64,000 nt of DNA, taken from NCBI GenBank assembly GCA_945865635.1, contig CAMBEP010000003.1, positions 62,001-126,000 of the forward strand, written 5' to 3'. The DNA comes from Candidatus Kuenenia stuttgartensis. GTDB taxonomy: Bacteria; Planctomycetota; Planctomycetia; Isosphaerales; Isosphaeraceae. Below are positions 52,498 through 62,438 of the stretch, piece by piece (positions within the stretch are counted from its first letter, which is position 1; each line of letters opens with the position of its first letter). Below the pieces are notes generated by a model. It ran no database searches. It saw nothing but the letters and a program-made list of their open reading frames with translations, and was not told the origin of the DNA. A program made the position numbers and the translations under genes.

Positions 52498-55400
52498 TCA
52501 CTGGGGTGCTGAAGGAGACTCAGGTGTACCACCACCTTGTTCGCCTTCTGTCTCTGGATCACGTGTTGCAAAGAATTGCTTCAACTGCCCAAACGAGCGA
52601 AGCGGTACTGCGCCTGTGATCTCTTTTTCAGAAAGCGGTTTTGCTGGTTCAGATGGTCTCGATGGTCGTGTTGGACGAGATTGCTGAGCATATCCGCCTC
52701 CACCACTGCCTCCTCCACCACCATATCCGCCTTGTTGCGATCCTCGTCCGAATCGGGACGAGCGGCCCTGATCTCGCTGCTGACCACCGTCATTACGTCG
52801 ATCGCCACCACCCTGACTCGATGCAGAAGGTCCGCCACCACTGCCTTCATCACGACGTGGTGGACGACGATCGCCACCACCACCAGAATTAGAAGGTCCA
52901 CGATCATTCCCACGATCGCGGCGTGGTCCAGGTCCACGTTGGCCGCCACCTTCTCCACCATTACCACCACCGCCGCCGTCATCTCGTCGCTGCCCACCAT
53001 CACCGCCACGTGATCGCTGCTCTCGCTCTCGCTCCGTGCCAGGGGCAACCATCGTCAGGGAAACTCGCTTGCGATCGTTATCAACACCTAAGACCCAGAT
53101 CGTGACAACGTCTCCAACAGAAACGACATCATGAGGGCTCTTGATATAGCGGTTGGCCAACTGACTGATGTGCACCAGGCCTGAATCTTTCAAGCCAATA
53201 TCCACAAAGGATCCAAAATCAACAACATTCAGAACAGTTCCCTTAAGTTCCATTCCAGGCTGAAGATCTTCAAGCTTGAGAATGCCTGTCTTGAAAATTG
53301 GATTGGGCAAATCTTCCCGAGGATCCCTGCCAGGACGCGCCAACGCAGCACAAATATCATCAAGTGTTGGTACACCCACACCAAGCTCAATGGCTGTAGG
53401 CTCAAGCTCAAGCTCATTCAACTTCGCACGAAGCAGATTGACCTGTTCTTTGTCCTTCAGTGAATCCAAAGAAAACCCGAGCTTTTCAAGCAACTTCGTT
53501 GCAGCTTCGTAGTTTTCAGGGTGGACCCAAGTATTATCAAGCGGATTGGACGCTTCTAGAATTCGCAAGAATCCCGCAGCCTGAGTGAACGTCGCAGGAC
53601 CAACACCTTCAACTTCCAAAATCTGATCACGAGTCTTGAATACACCGTGCTGTTGACGATGCTCGACCAATCGCCGGGCTGTCAATTGATTCAGGCCCGC
53701 CACATGTCTGAGCAAGGGAACGCTTGCCGTGTTAAGATCAACACCAACAAAGTTCACACCGCTTTCGACAACGGCTTCCAGTGTTTCTTTCAGTGTTTTC
53801 GCACTGACATCATGCTGGTAAAGACCGACACCGATGTTCTGGGGATCAATCTTCACAAGCTCGGCAAGCGGATCGAGCAGTCTGCGACCGATCGAAATCA
53901 CACCCCTGAGTGTTGCATCATAGTCAGGAAACTCTTCGCGACCCACATTGCTTGTGGAATATACGCTCGCTCCAGACTCATTTACAATCACATAGCTCAG
54001 GCCTGCAAGGACCGGGTCAGCAACGTGAGGTGCCGGTGGCTGAGGTGGCTGAGGTGGCTGAGGTTTCGGACCACGTGGGCCCTTCTCCTTACGCTCAGAC
54101 CGCTCTTTTTCTCTCACAGGTTTTTTCTTTGGAGGCTCTTCCGCTTCTTCTTTCGCAGCCAACCCTTTGGGAAGGCTAGTCAAACTCGAAAAAACGGCCG
54201 CACCTGCTGCTTTTGTTGACTCTGACTTGACTTCAACACCAGATTCTGATGAGGAAGTATTCGCATCAGCAACTTCAATTGCCGACACCTCAGATGCATC
54301 TTCAGCAACCAACTCTGGTACCACTGGTGAGGTCACTTCTGCCAAGACTTCGACTGTAGGTGGTTCAACGACTTCACCTGCTTCAGGATCTGGCAAAACG
54401 GGTTCGTCCTCTTCCGGTGACCCACCTGAAATCGGAGGAGGCACATCCTCAGAACCACTTTCCGCTTCTATGGTTTCAGCAACGGCTTCCACAGGTTGAG
54501 CTGTAGTGGCTTCAATCACAAATGCAGGCTCCACTTGCATTTCTGCATCTTCTGGTGCAGCAGCATCAGCCATGCTTGCGATCTGTTCTGCATTTTCTGC
54601 AGGAATGGTTGGTTCTACAGATTTCACTGGTGTGTGAACCGGTGCCGGTGGCTCGGGTGGTTTCCAGTTTTCAACTGTAATTCCAGCTTCCTGAAAGCGG
54701 GTTCCTTCAGAAATGATTTCAGCAACTAGTTCTTCAGTCTCTCGACAGGCTGTACCGTTACCAATCGCAACGGCCTGAACTTTATGCTTCCCAATTAAAT
54801 CCTTGAGAGTCATTTTGGCCTCATGACGCCGATTTTGAGGCGGGTGAGGGTAGATCACCGTGTGGTCGATCAAATTACCATGCGAATCCAGAACCGCAAC
54901 TTTACATCCGGTTCGGAAGCCAGGATCAATCGCCAATACCACCTGCGAAGCAATCGGCGGCTGGAGAAGCAGGCTCCGAAGATTACGGGCAAAGACCTCA
55001 ACTGCGTGTCGCTCGGCTGTTTCTGAAAGGTCACGACGGACTTCACGCTCCAAGCTCGGACGAATCATTCGCTCCAAGGCATCAATCGCTGCATCCCGGA
55101 AAATCGCACCTTGTGGGTGCCCATCAATCGGAAGGTTCTCAAGCACAGCCTTTTCAAAATCAACCAGTGGTACTTCCAGTTTTATCTTCAGGACATTCTC
55201 TTTTTCACCACGGTTGAATGCCAAAATCCGATGAGGTGGGATGTTCTGGATCGGTTCGCTATATTCGAAATAATCGCGATAATCCAGCCCCTTTCCTTCT
55301 TCAAGGCTTTCATTTTTGTTAGTCGCAATCTTGCCAAATCGCCAAACCACCTTGCGGGCAGAATCACGAATCAAGGCCAGTTCACTGATGGCTTCCGCCA

Positions 55401-55908
55401 AAATGTAACGAACTCCCTCAAGAACCTGATCCGTCGTTTCAATACCCTTTTCCGCGTTCAAAAACTCTCTTGCCGCTTCCACAATATCGCCAAGCGTTTC
55501 ATCACGATTCCAGACCCGCAGTGCAAGCGGCTCAAAACCTTTTTCACGGGCTTCACTGGCCTTAGTACGCTTCTTGGGCTTGTAAGGCAGATAAAGATCT
55601 TCAAGCCGCTTAGGGCTTTCCGTCTGGCGAATTGCTTCTTTAAGTTCTTCGGTTAACTTGCCTTGCGATTCAATGGCCTTGAGAATCGTCTGCTTGCGAT
55701 CATTAAGATCACGTATTTTTTGTACCCGGCCTTGAATTTCACGGATCTGGACTTCATTGAGCCCACCGGTACGCTCTTTGCGATAACGCGTAACAAAAGG
55801 AACAGTGTTGCCTTCGTCCAGCAATTGGACGACGCTCTCCACTTGAACCTTGCGGATCTGTAAGTCCTGTGCGATTCGCCCAAGGTCAATAGGGAAAAGG
55901 GTTTCCAT
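52498..55908 (-). CDS. tex: Tex-family S1 RNA-binding protein with large insertion and Gly/Arg tail
   Basis: About 1136 residues from ATG 55908 (METLFPIDLG); the frame is open 27 codons further. Tex helical domain, YqgF-like domain (VVLAIDPGFRTGCKVAV, then IGNGTACRETE), HhH region (VAGLNQLTARRLVEHR and EVEGVGPATFTQAAGFL) and S1 domain (LKGTVLNVVDFGSFVDIGL) are all clear. Typical Tex proteins are about 720-780 residues. The excess comes from an insertion of roughly 230 residues (about 400-633) inside the YqgF domain, rich in Pro, Glu, Ala and Val and ending in a Lys/Arg/Pro stretch, and from a Gly/Arg-rich tail of about 170 residues after S1. Tex binds RNA or nucleic acid and affects transcription. 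Confidence 0.95.
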   Translation of the reverse strand: METLFPIDLGRIAQDLQIRKVQVESVVQLLDEGNTVPFVTRYRKERTGGLNEVQIREIQGRVQKIRDLNDRKQTILKAIESQGKLTEELKEAIRQTESPKRLEDLYLPYKPKKRTKASEAREKGFEPLALRVWNRDETLGDIVEAAREFLNAEKGIETTDQVLEGVRYILAEAISELALIRDSARKVVWRFGKIATNKNESLEEGKGLDYRDYFEYSEPIQNIPPHRILAFNRGEKENVLKIKLEVPLVDFEKAVLENLPIDGHPQGAIFRDAAIDALERMIRPSLEREVRRDLSETAERHAVEVFARNLRSLLLQPPIASQVVLAIDPGFRTGCKVAVLDSHGNLIDHTVIYPHPPQNRRHEAKMTLKDLIGKHKVQAVAIGNGTACRETEELVAEIISEGTRFQEAGITVENWKPPEPPAPVHTPVKSVEPTIPAENAEQIASMADAAAPEDAEMQVEPAFVIEATTAQPVEAVAETIEAESGSEDVPPPISGGSPEEDEPVLPDPEAGEVVEPPTVEVLAEVTSPVVPELVAEDASEVSAIEVADANTSSSESGVEVKSESTKAAGAAVFSSLTSLPKGLAAKEEAEEPPKKKPVREKERSERKEKGPRGPKPQPPQPPQPPAPHVADPVLAGLSYVIVNESGASVYSTSNVGREEFPDYDATLRGVISIGRRLLDPLAELVKIDPQNIGVGLYQHDVSAKTLKETLEAVVESGVNFVGVDLNTASVPLLRHVAGLNQLTARRLVEHRQQHGVFKTRDQILEVEGVGPATFTQAAGFLRILEASNPLDNTWVHPENYEAATKLLEKLGFSLDSLKDKEQVNLLRAKLNELELEPTAIELGVGVPTLDDICAALARPGRDPREDLPNPIFKTGILKLEDLQPGMELKGTVLNVVDFGSFVDIGLKDSGLVHISQLANRYIKSPHDVVSVGDVVTIWVLGVDNDRKRVSLTMVAPGTEREREQRSRGGDGGQRRDDGGGGGNGGEGGGQRGPGPRRDRGNDRGPSNSGGGGDRRPPRRDEGSGGGPSASSQGGGDRRNDGGQQRDQGRSSRFGRGSQQGGYGGGGGSGGGGYAQQSRPTRPSRPSEPAKPLSEKEITGAVPLRSFGQLKQFFATRDPETEGEQGGGTPESPSAPQ

Positions 55909-56202
55909 CGAACAGTACTCGTCACTTCCATCTAAGTTTTGATACGTGTTGGCAAGCGATACGCGCCGCCTCTTGAAGGATACGGCCACGTTCTGTCAGG
56001 CCGATGTCAAGATGCCGAAAGCCACACTTAACTAACCAAGTTATCGTTCGCCTGTCAAGATCCAATGACCTTCGATTCTTGATATGTCAAACATTTTTTA
56101 TGCTGTAAACCACTCTAAATCCTATGGATAACATCTTTTATACACCCGCTATATTGCTCCTAAATTATTTTCCAGTTCCCTCTCGTTTCAGCCCATATCC
56201 GT
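55909..56202. other. Gene-free region upstream of tex
   Basis: About 290 bases between tex and the terminator of the aldolase gene. AT-rich around 56090-56170. It should hold the tex promoter. No ORF or RNA gene was recognised. Confidence 0.35.
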
Positions 56203-56205
56203 CCG

Positions 56206-56259
56206 AAAAAATGGATCGCCCGATTCCATCCGACATCGGGCAATCCATCCTGTTTTTTT
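56206..56259. terminator. Bidirectional rho-independent terminator
   Basis: ATGGATCGCCCGAT (56211-56224) pairs with ATCGGGCAATCCAT (56235-56248), one mismatch, ten-base loop. An A-run precedes it and a T-run follows it. The T-run overlaps the aldolase stop codon region. It ends the minus-strand aldolase transcript. Confidence 0.85.
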
Positions 56260-57055
56260 ACCGCCCAAAGATTTCTTTCCAAGGCTCGTCAAGCCCTGCC
56301 AAACCCGCTTGAACCAGCCAAGTATCGACCGAATGCGTGATAAATCGGCACCCACGGTCAATAAATTTACTCGCCATCGGCACACCCACAGCCAACGCCG
56401 CCATTGGCACATCAGCCGCCTCGCAAGCCGCCGCAATTTCATCAATCGCCAACCACAGCTTGGGATGGTCAAACTGTCCAGGGATACCCAGTGACTGACT
56501 CAGGTCGGCTGGCCCTACAAAAATCATGTCCACTCCTGGCACTTTTGCAATCGTTTTTACTTCCGCAAGCGCTTCGGCTGTCTCAATTTGAATCGCTACA
56601 AATGCTCGACGATTGGCGTCTTCAAAATACGCATCGCGGCTAGCATAACCCCCGTAACGTCCATCCACTCCACTTCCGTTGATCCCGCGCATCCCCTGAG
56701 GGTAGAACCGGGCCCATTCCATGATCTTCTCCACCTCGGCTGTTGTTCGCACCATCGCCGCCATGATCCCATCTGCTCCCGCCTCCAGGGGACGCATCAC
56801 ATCGGCATAATTTTGGGCATAAAGCCTTACAAAAGATGGTATTCCGACTGATCTTGCCGCTCTTGCGGCATTCTCTATCTGTTGGGTGGTAAGGCCGACA
56901 TGCTCTTGGTCAAACCAGACAATATCAAACTTGCCCGACATGCACAAAAGTTCGATAAACTTGGGATCGCACAACTGACCTACTAAAACGCTTGACAGAA
57001 TTCGGTTACGTTCTCGAACAAGTTCACGTAAATTGGCGATGTTCCTGGAAGGCAT
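56258..57055 (-). CDS. HpcH/HpaI-family aldolase
   Basis: A 265-residue enzyme of the HpcH/HpaI aldolase/citrate lyase family, a metal-dependent TIM barrel that cleaves or forms carbon-carbon bonds of 2-keto acids with pyruvate. Visible family strings: DIVWFDQEHVG, GADGIMAAMVRT, QIETAEAL (metal-binding Glu), VGPADLSQSLGIPG and HSVDTWLV. The Gln-His/Asp-Gln-Glu-His cluster fits the class II catalytic site. The exact substrate cannot be told. It is monocistronic with a strong terminator. Confidence 0.9.
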   Translation of the reverse strand: MPSRNIANLRELVRERNRILSSVLVGQLCDPKFIELLCMSGKFDIVWFDQEHVGLTTQQIENAARAARSVGIPSFVRLYAQNYADVMRPLEAGADGIMAAMVRTTAEVEKIMEWARFYPQGMRGINGSGVDGRYGGYASRDAYFEDANRRAFVAIQIETAEALAEVKTIAKVPGVDMIFVGPADLSQSLGIPGQFDHPKLWLAIDEIAAACEAADVPMAALAVGVPMASKFIDRGCRFITHSVDTWLVQAGLAGLDEPWKEIFGR

Positions 57056-57273
57056 TCTTGTCGCAACTCCTCTGATTTTTTAAGATGGCTTCTACTATTG
57101 ATGATCGTTGTGGATCTGGCCCGTCCGAATCAAGCCAAGAACAATCATCGAATTGTTCCTAAATTAACGGATCTCACCCAGAAATACAGAAAATTTGACC
57201 AATTTGCACCGAGATAATGCGACATGCCTGAACAATGACCAATTCTCGAAATAGCTGCTAAACAGCCAGCCAT

Positions 57274-57891
57274 TCAGGGGAAATGACCAAAATTCTTATC
57301 CAGGGATTTTTGTTTACGCTTGTTGATTGCCAAAAGTATCGGCGGGCGGCTACGGATATTGGGCAAGTCATATCGTGCTACATGCCAGAGGCGATCGTCC
57401 AAGCCCATTGCCCACTCCAATATGGCCTGCGTTTCGGATTCTCCACCCTCATGGGCCCGATACGCCACCACGGTCATCAGACCGCCCTCCGCTAGAAGAC
57501 CAAGACTCTGTCCCATGGCGCTGAGTGTCGTGACAAGTCCTGTCGAAACCGGACGTTCGGAATTGGGCCGATAACCAAGGTTGAACATGATCACACGTAC
57601 ACAACCCAGCCATTCCGCCGATGCCACTTGCTCAAGGCGGGCATGGTCTGCCAGAACCAGCTTGATATGTTCACCAAAAGTTCCTTCTTCAACCAGCCTC
57701 AAGCGTGTGTTCTCAAGCCCTTCAGGCTGAATGTCGAGCGCAAGGACACGCCCGGAAAGGCCAACCAATCGCGCCAAAATCGCTGTATCATGGCCGTTGC
57801 CAGCCGTGGCATCAATCGCGAAATCTCCCGGGCGAATCCACAGTGAAACCAGCCAATGAGCCATTTCGGTCAATCGTGGCAAGCTCGGCAT
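57274..57891 (-). CDS. Class I SAM methyltransferase, MnmM (YtqB)-like
   Basis: A 205-residue Rossmann methyltransferase. The SAM motif is FAIDATAGNGHDTAILARLVG (about residues 23-43, split here by the text break DATAGNGHDT) with ALDIQPEGLE following, and the motif IV region MFNLGYRP then a PVST stretch. This combination (ATAGNGHDT and FNLGYLPG-like) is typical of the YtqB/MnmM family, tRNA wobble uridine 5-aminomethyl-2-thiouridine methyltransferases. Whether this copy methylates tRNA is inferred from family only. Confidence 0.8.
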   Translation of the reverse strand: MPSLPRLTEMAHWLVSLWIRPGDFAIDATAGNGHDTAILARLVGLSGRVLALDIQPEGLENTRLRLVEEGTFGEHIKLVLADHARLEQVASAEWLGCVRVIMFNLGYRPNSERPVSTGLVTTLSAMGQSLGLLAEGGLMTVVAYRAHEGGESETQAILEWAMGLDDRLWHVARYDLPNIRSRPPILLAINKRKQKSLDKNFGHFP

Positions 57892-58227
57892 GGTGGATTT
57901 TGGCCTTTTTTTCTAAATCTCGCTTCTGGAAACTCGGTTTGAATATAACACCTTCCAAGTCTCGAATCATTGATAGAAATCCATTTTCACATCGTCCTGC
58001 TCATTTTTTCGGACAAATATTAAACCTTGGTGCACGCAGAATCTCGCGACCTTTTCAAATCGTTGGCCGGATCAACCAAAAAATAGACAATTTCTAAATC
58101 TGGCTGGACAAATTCGTTCGAATGAGTTCTAGTCCGAAACATAGCGTCATCATGCCGTTTTTCGGCGGCTGAATGGCGAAAATAGGCGATTTCGGTGAAT
58201 CACTTGGCTTGGGAAAAGGATGGCTCC
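57892..58227. other. Divergent promoter region
   Basis: About 335 bases between the methyltransferase start and the ceramidase-like gene. The final bases contain AAAAGGATGG, the likely ribosome binding site of the ceramidase-like gene. No ORF, RNA gene or repeat was recognised. Confidence 0.35.
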
Positions 58228-59868
58228 ATGCGCGGTATCAACGGATCTTTTTTTAGCGGCTTCAACCGGATTCAATCTTTGGGTCTCATTCTGGCCACAA
58301 TGGCTGGCTTGGCCTTGAGCGTTCCGGTGAACGCTCAACAAACCAAAAACCGTCCTGCCGACGAATCCAATCGTCTCTGGCTGGCTGGTGCTGCTTCCGT
58401 CGAAATTACTCCGCCTGCCGAGGCCAAAGCCTGGCTTGCCGGCTACGCAGCCCGCAAAGAGCCCAATACCGGTGTGGAACAACCCATCTATGCCAAGGCT
58501 TTGGTCATCACCCAGCCCGGCGGCGAACCACTGGCGCTGGTCACTCTCGACCTGATCGGCATCCGGCGCCCCATTACCCGTCGTGTTGCCGACCGCATCG
58601 AAAGCCGCTTCGGCATTCCTCGCAAAAGCCTGATCCTGTTCAGTTCCCACACTCACAGCGCGCCTATCCCTAACGACAGCACCGACAAATGGGAAATCTA
58701 TGGGATTGACGGCAATACCGTTGCACCCAACATCGAGTTCACCACCGAACTTGAAAACAAAATCGTTGACGTGGTGGGTAAGGCCATGCTTTCACGCCGT
58801 CCAGCAAAGCTCGAACATGCCGAAGGCAATGCAGCCTTTGCTGTAAATCGTCGAGAGGCAACAAAGGATGGCTTCAAAATCGGTCTCAATCCTGATGGAC
58901 CCACAGATCACAGCGTGCCTGTCCTTAAGGTGACTGATCTCCAGTCCAATAAACCGCTTGCAATCATGTTTGGCTATGCGTGCCATAACACCACCCTGGG
59001 ATCCGAGCAGATGAAAATCTGTGGCGATTATGCAGGCTATGCTCAGGCATCTCTGGAAAAAGCCAACCCCGGAACCGTGGCTATGTTTGTGACTGGCTGT
59101 GCTGGCGACCAGAACCCGAATCCGAGAGGCACCTTGGAACTCGCCAAAAAACATGGCGAAACCCTTGCCTCAGCAGTCACTTCGGCCATCAGCGGCAAAA
59201 CCCGCCCCATTCAAGGCACTCTGAGATCCATTCATTCAGAACCAGTTCTCCACTTCGCTGGACCTGTGGATCGTTATTCATACCAAAGCCGGCTGTCTGA
59301 CAAAGGGGGCCCACGTGATGCCCACGCACGACGTCTCATCAATATTCTGGCGGCCGGTAATGTGATCGACCGATCCTATGTCTTCCCAATCCAGGTGGTT
59401 TCGTTTGGCGACGATCTCTTGATGGTCGCCCTGGCGGGTGAAGTCGTTGTCGATTATAGCCTTAATATCAAGGCCAAACACAACAAACCAAATCGACCAC
59501 TCTGGGTCTCGGCCTATGCCAATGATGTCTTCGGATATGTGCCCTCCACACGCATTCTGCGCGAAGGCGGATACGAAGGCGGCGAGGCATTTTATTACTC
59601 CAACTTCCCAACCCCCTTGGCGAATGACACCGAACGCATCATTATGGATGAAGTGCGCCGAATGATCGATCAACTGGCCGAATACCCGCTTGGTTCCCCA
59701 AGCCTCACACCTGCCGTGGCCAGCCCCTTGGCTCCAAATTCACCAAGAATCCTTGACCCTTCCGCAACGCCGGCTCCTGCCGCTGCTGAAACTACGGGTA
59801 CCACCAACCCAGTTCCAGCAACTCCCGCTCCATCAACCCCGGCTGTCGTGCCTGCACCTGCTCCATAA
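58228..59868 (+). CDS. Neutral/alkaline ceramidase-like exported protein
   Basis: About 546 residues. The start ATG 58228 follows AAAAGGATGG; a GTG at 58195 is open but weaker. Signal peptide core SLGLILATMAGLALSVPVNA. The body matches the N-terminal domain of neutral/alkaline non-lysosomal ceramidases, with LAGAASVEITPP, SSHTHSAP (zinc-binding His pair), YACHNTTLG, GDYAGYA and TGCAGDQNPNP. The C-terminal 60 residues form a Pro/Ala/Thr-rich tail. Planctomycetes use many members of this family whose substrate need not be ceramide. The FG-GAP protein begins 166 bases downstream. Confidence 0.9.
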   Translation: MRGINGSFFSGFNRIQSLGLILATMAGLALSVPVNAQQTKNRPADESNRLWLAGAASVEITPPAEAKAWLAGYAARKEPNTGVEQPIYAKALVITQPGGEPLALVTLDLIGIRRPITRRVADRIESRFGIPRKSLILFSSHTHSAPIPNDSTDKWEIYGIDGNTVAPNIEFTTELENKIVDVVGKAMLSRRPAKLEHAEGNAAFAVNRREATKDGFKIGLNPDGPTDHSVPVLKVTDLQSNKPLAIMFGYACHNTTLGSEQMKICGDYAGYAQASLEKANPGTVAMFVTGCAGDQNPNPRGTLELAKKHGETLASAVTSAISGKTRPIQGTLRSIHSEPVLHFAGPVDRYSYQSRLSDKGGPRDAHARRLINILAAGNVIDRSYVFPIQVVSFGDDLLMVALAGEVVVDYSLNIKAKHNKPNRPLWVSAYANDVFGYVPSTRILREGGYEGGEAFYYSNFPTPLANDTERIIMDEVRRMIDQLAEYPLGSPSLTPAVASPLAPNSPRILDPSATPAPAAAETTGTTNPVPATPAPSTPAVVPAPAP

Positions 59869-60034
59869 GTCGCAGCACAAGCAAGACATAGCGGCTGGTT
59901 GAGTGAAAAAGGGGGGGAAGGCTGCAACCACTGCGGCCATTCCCCATTTTCATTCCTGTTCCTGCAAACCTGTTCCTGCAAAATGCTGTCAGGCAAATCT
60001 CTTCGAATCAGAGAAAAAAAAGGATCTCTCACCC

Positions 60035-61327
60035 GTGAAATGCAAGCTCAATCCAGTCTGCCATCTTTTTCTCAGCTTGGCCCTGATCAACACCGCACAC
60101 GCCGTGGATCTGCCTGCCTCCATCGCATTTCAAACTCAGGAGATCGACCCCCATGTCGGGCAGGTCTGTTACGCTCTGGCCGTGGCAGACGTCAACTCTG
60201 ACGGTAAGCCTGACTTGGTCGCTGTGACCGAAAATGCCGTCGTCTGGTACGAAAATCCAACCTGGAAACGCTCCGATATCATTCGCGACCGCACCGAAAA
60301 AGACAACGTCTGCCTCCAGCCGATGGATATCGATGGCGATGGCCGGGTCGATTTCGCAATCGGTTCCGCCTGGAGACCCACCGACACTGCCACCGGTGGC
60401 ACCCTTCAATGGCTTAAACAGCCAAACGCACCAGGCCAACCTTGGACAATTCATCCGCTCGGCAATGAGCCCACCATGCATCGTCTCCGTTTTGGTGACG
60501 TTCTCGGCACTGGCAAACCCCAGTTGATCACCGCCCCCTTGCAGGGGCGTGGCACAAAGCCGGCAAACTGGAGCGATGGCAATGGCGTGCGCATCATGGT
60601 CCACAGCATTCCGGAAAAGCCCGACACACAAGTCTGGCCCGCCATTGTCGCCAACGATTCATTGCACACAACCCACAATTTGCAGATCGTTGACTTCGAT
60701 AACGACGGCGATCAGGACATCCTGCTCTGTGCCTGGGAAGGTCTCTTTGTCTTGTCCTACGACAAAGCCGAGAAAAGATTCCATCGCTTAAAAATTGGCA
60801 CCGGCAATCAAACCGCCACACCCTTCAAGGGTGCAAGCGAAATTAAACTCGGCCGATTGAAGGATGGACGTCGCTATGTGGCCACAATCGAGCCATGGCA
60901 TGGCTTTCAGGTCGTTGTTTATACGGAGCCCGGTAAGCCTGCCGCCAAGGCTGTGCCCGAACCCGAAGGTGTGGTTGACGAACCTGTGGAACAAGGCCTC
61001 TGGACACGGCGGGTGATCGCCCAACCCGTCACCTGGGGGCACGCAGTGTGGACCGCCGATGTCGACAACGATGGCGACGACGAACTTTTCATCGGCCAAC
61101 GCGACAAAAACAAAACCGGCTCGCCTTCCGGGCCTGGTGTCTTTATGTTCGATCCCGTGAATAACGGTGATTCACTCACCTTTCATCGCCAGATCATCGA
61201 CAATGGCGGTGTGGCTGTCGAAGATCTTCTCGTCGCTGATTTCAATGGCGATGGCCGACCTGATATTGCCGCCGGTGGCCGTGCCACTCACAACATCCGA
61301 ATTTACTGGAACCAAGGCAAGAAATAA
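60035..61327 (+). CDS. Exported FG-GAP/VCBS beta-propeller protein
   Basis: About 430 residues. The frame is open from 59903, but the GTG at 60035 follows AAAAGGA and begins a good signal peptide (KCKLNPVCHLFLSLALINTAHA). The mature protein has VCBS/FG-GAP calcium-binding repeats: DVNSDGKPDLVA, DIDGDGRVDFAIG, DFDNDGDQDILL, DVDNDGDDELFIG and DFNGDGRPDIAAGG, making an integrin-like beta-propeller. It lies close behind the ceramidase-like gene on the same strand and may be cotranscribed. Ligand unknown. Confidence 0.88.
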   Translation: MKCKLNPVCHLFLSLALINTAHAVDLPASIAFQTQEIDPHVGQVCYALAVADVNSDGKPDLVAVTENAVVWYENPTWKRSDIIRDRTEKDNVCLQPMDIDGDGRVDFAIGSAWRPTDTATGGTLQWLKQPNAPGQPWTIHPLGNEPTMHRLRFGDVLGTGKPQLITAPLQGRGTKPANWSDGNGVRIMVHSIPEKPDTQVWPAIVANDSLHTTHNLQIVDFDNDGDQDILLCAWEGLFVLSYDKAEKRFHRLKIGTGNQTATPFKGASEIKLGRLKDGRRYVATIEPWHGFQVVVYTEPGKPAAKAVPEPEGVVDEPVEQGLWTRRVIAQPVTWGHAVWTADVDNDGDDELFIGQRDKNKTGSPSGPGVFMFDPVNNGDSLTFHRQIIDNGGVAVEDLLVADFNGDGRPDIAAGGRATHNIRIYWNQGKK

Positions 61328-61436
61328 GCCATGGTTTGATTGGGCTCCAATCGACAATTCCTCTTCCTAGCGGTTAGTATCTGTGACTATCCGCAGCCGA
61401 AAAAAAACGTCCGATCAGCACAACGGGCAGAAGTTC

Positions 61437-62270
61437 ATGAACGGCAATGGCCCCACCATACTCGACAAAATCGTGGAAACCAAGCGTCTGGAAGTCGCCA
61501 CTGCCAGACGCCGAATGCCGCTCGAAGAATTGGTCGAACAAGCTCGGGAAACCGCGCTTGCCTTCCCAATCCGTAACTTCAAGGCGGCCATCACACAGCC
61601 AGGCCCAATCCGGCTCATCGCTGAAGTCAAAAAAGCCAGCCCTTCAGCCGGTGTGATTCGGGCCAACTTCAACCCGGTAGACATCGCCCAGATTTACCAG
61701 GATCATGGCGCAGATTGCCTCTCAATCCTTACCGACGAACAATATTTCCAAGGCCACCTGACTTTCCTGGCGCGGGTCAAGGCTGGAACAGCCTTACCCT
61801 GCCTACGAAAAGATTTCGTGATCGACGAATATCAGGTGGTTGAGGCCCGATTGGCAGGCGCTGATGCCATACTCCTGATCGCAGAGATCCTCGACGACAC
61901 TCAGATGACCTTCCTCACAAACCGCGCCCATGCTCTTGGCATGACCGTTCTGGTCGAGTTTCACGATACGGCCAACCTGCCTCGCGTTCTGGCATGTGGA
62001 GCCGACCTGGTGGGCGTCAATAATCGCGACCTTCACAAAATGGTCACCGACCTCGAAACTACCCTGCGAATGCGCGACCGGATCCCGCCACATATTCCAC
62101 TCGTCAGCGAAAGCGGTATTAAAACCCACGAGGATGTCGCCCGGCTCGAAAATGCGGGCGTTTCAGCCATTCTGGTAGGCGAATCGCTCATGAAACAGGC
62201 TGATATCGGATTGGCCGTCGATCAACTGCTTGCTCACAAGGGAGCCGGACGCCGCGGTTCTGCCCCCTGA
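61437..62270 (+). CDS. trpC: Indole-3-glycerol phosphate synthase
   Basis: About 277 residues from ATG 61437; a GTG at 61383 is also open. This tryptophan pathway enzyme closes the indole ring of CdRP. Family motifs are clear: IAEVKKASPSAGVI (catalytic Lys), FLARVKAGTALPCLRKDFVIDEYQV (second catalytic Lys) and VGVNNRDLHKM, then SESGIKTHEDV and GVSAILVGESLM. The length is normal. It is isolated from other trp genes here and follows the FG-GAP gene by 109 bases. Confidence 0.96.
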   Translation: MNGNGPTILDKIVETKRLEVATARRRMPLEELVEQARETALAFPIRNFKAAITQPGPIRLIAEVKKASPSAGVIRANFNPVDIAQIYQDHGADCLSILTDEQYFQGHLTFLARVKAGTALPCLRKDFVIDEYQVVEARLAGADAILLIAEILDDTQMTFLTNRAHALGMTVLVEFHDTANLPRVLACGADLVGVNNRDLHKMVTDLETTLRMRDRIPPHIPLVSESGIKTHEDVARLENAGVSAILVGESLMKQADIGLAVDQLLAHKGAGRRGSAP

Positions 62271-62438
62271 CTCTCAGGTATGGATCCACCTCGCTTCATT
62301 AAAACCTTGCCTTAATGAAAAAGGTGTCCAGAATTTTGCATGTGAATACGGATCTTTTTCCATCCCGCCCTGGTGTGATCATAAAAAGATGGCGATCCGG
62401 TACTCTTGCCCGGTGTTCGCCATCGGCCCGAGCCTAAA
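62271..62438. other. Convergent intergenic region
   Basis: 168 bases between the stops of trpC and the DUF1552 gene. An imperfect GGATCTTTTT / AAAAAGAT-GATCC inverted repeat spans about 62350-62399, a weak terminator candidate. Confidence 0.35.

Noticed and set aside
52537-53048. Several long open frames on both strands over the Tex tail
   Set aside because: They are by-products of the repetitive Gly/Arg-coding DNA; the Tex frame explains the region and carries the S1 domain just before it.
54167-54499. Ser/Thr-rich open frame opposite the Tex insertion
   Set aside because: A shadow of the Pro/Glu/Ala/Val-coding strand with no start signals.
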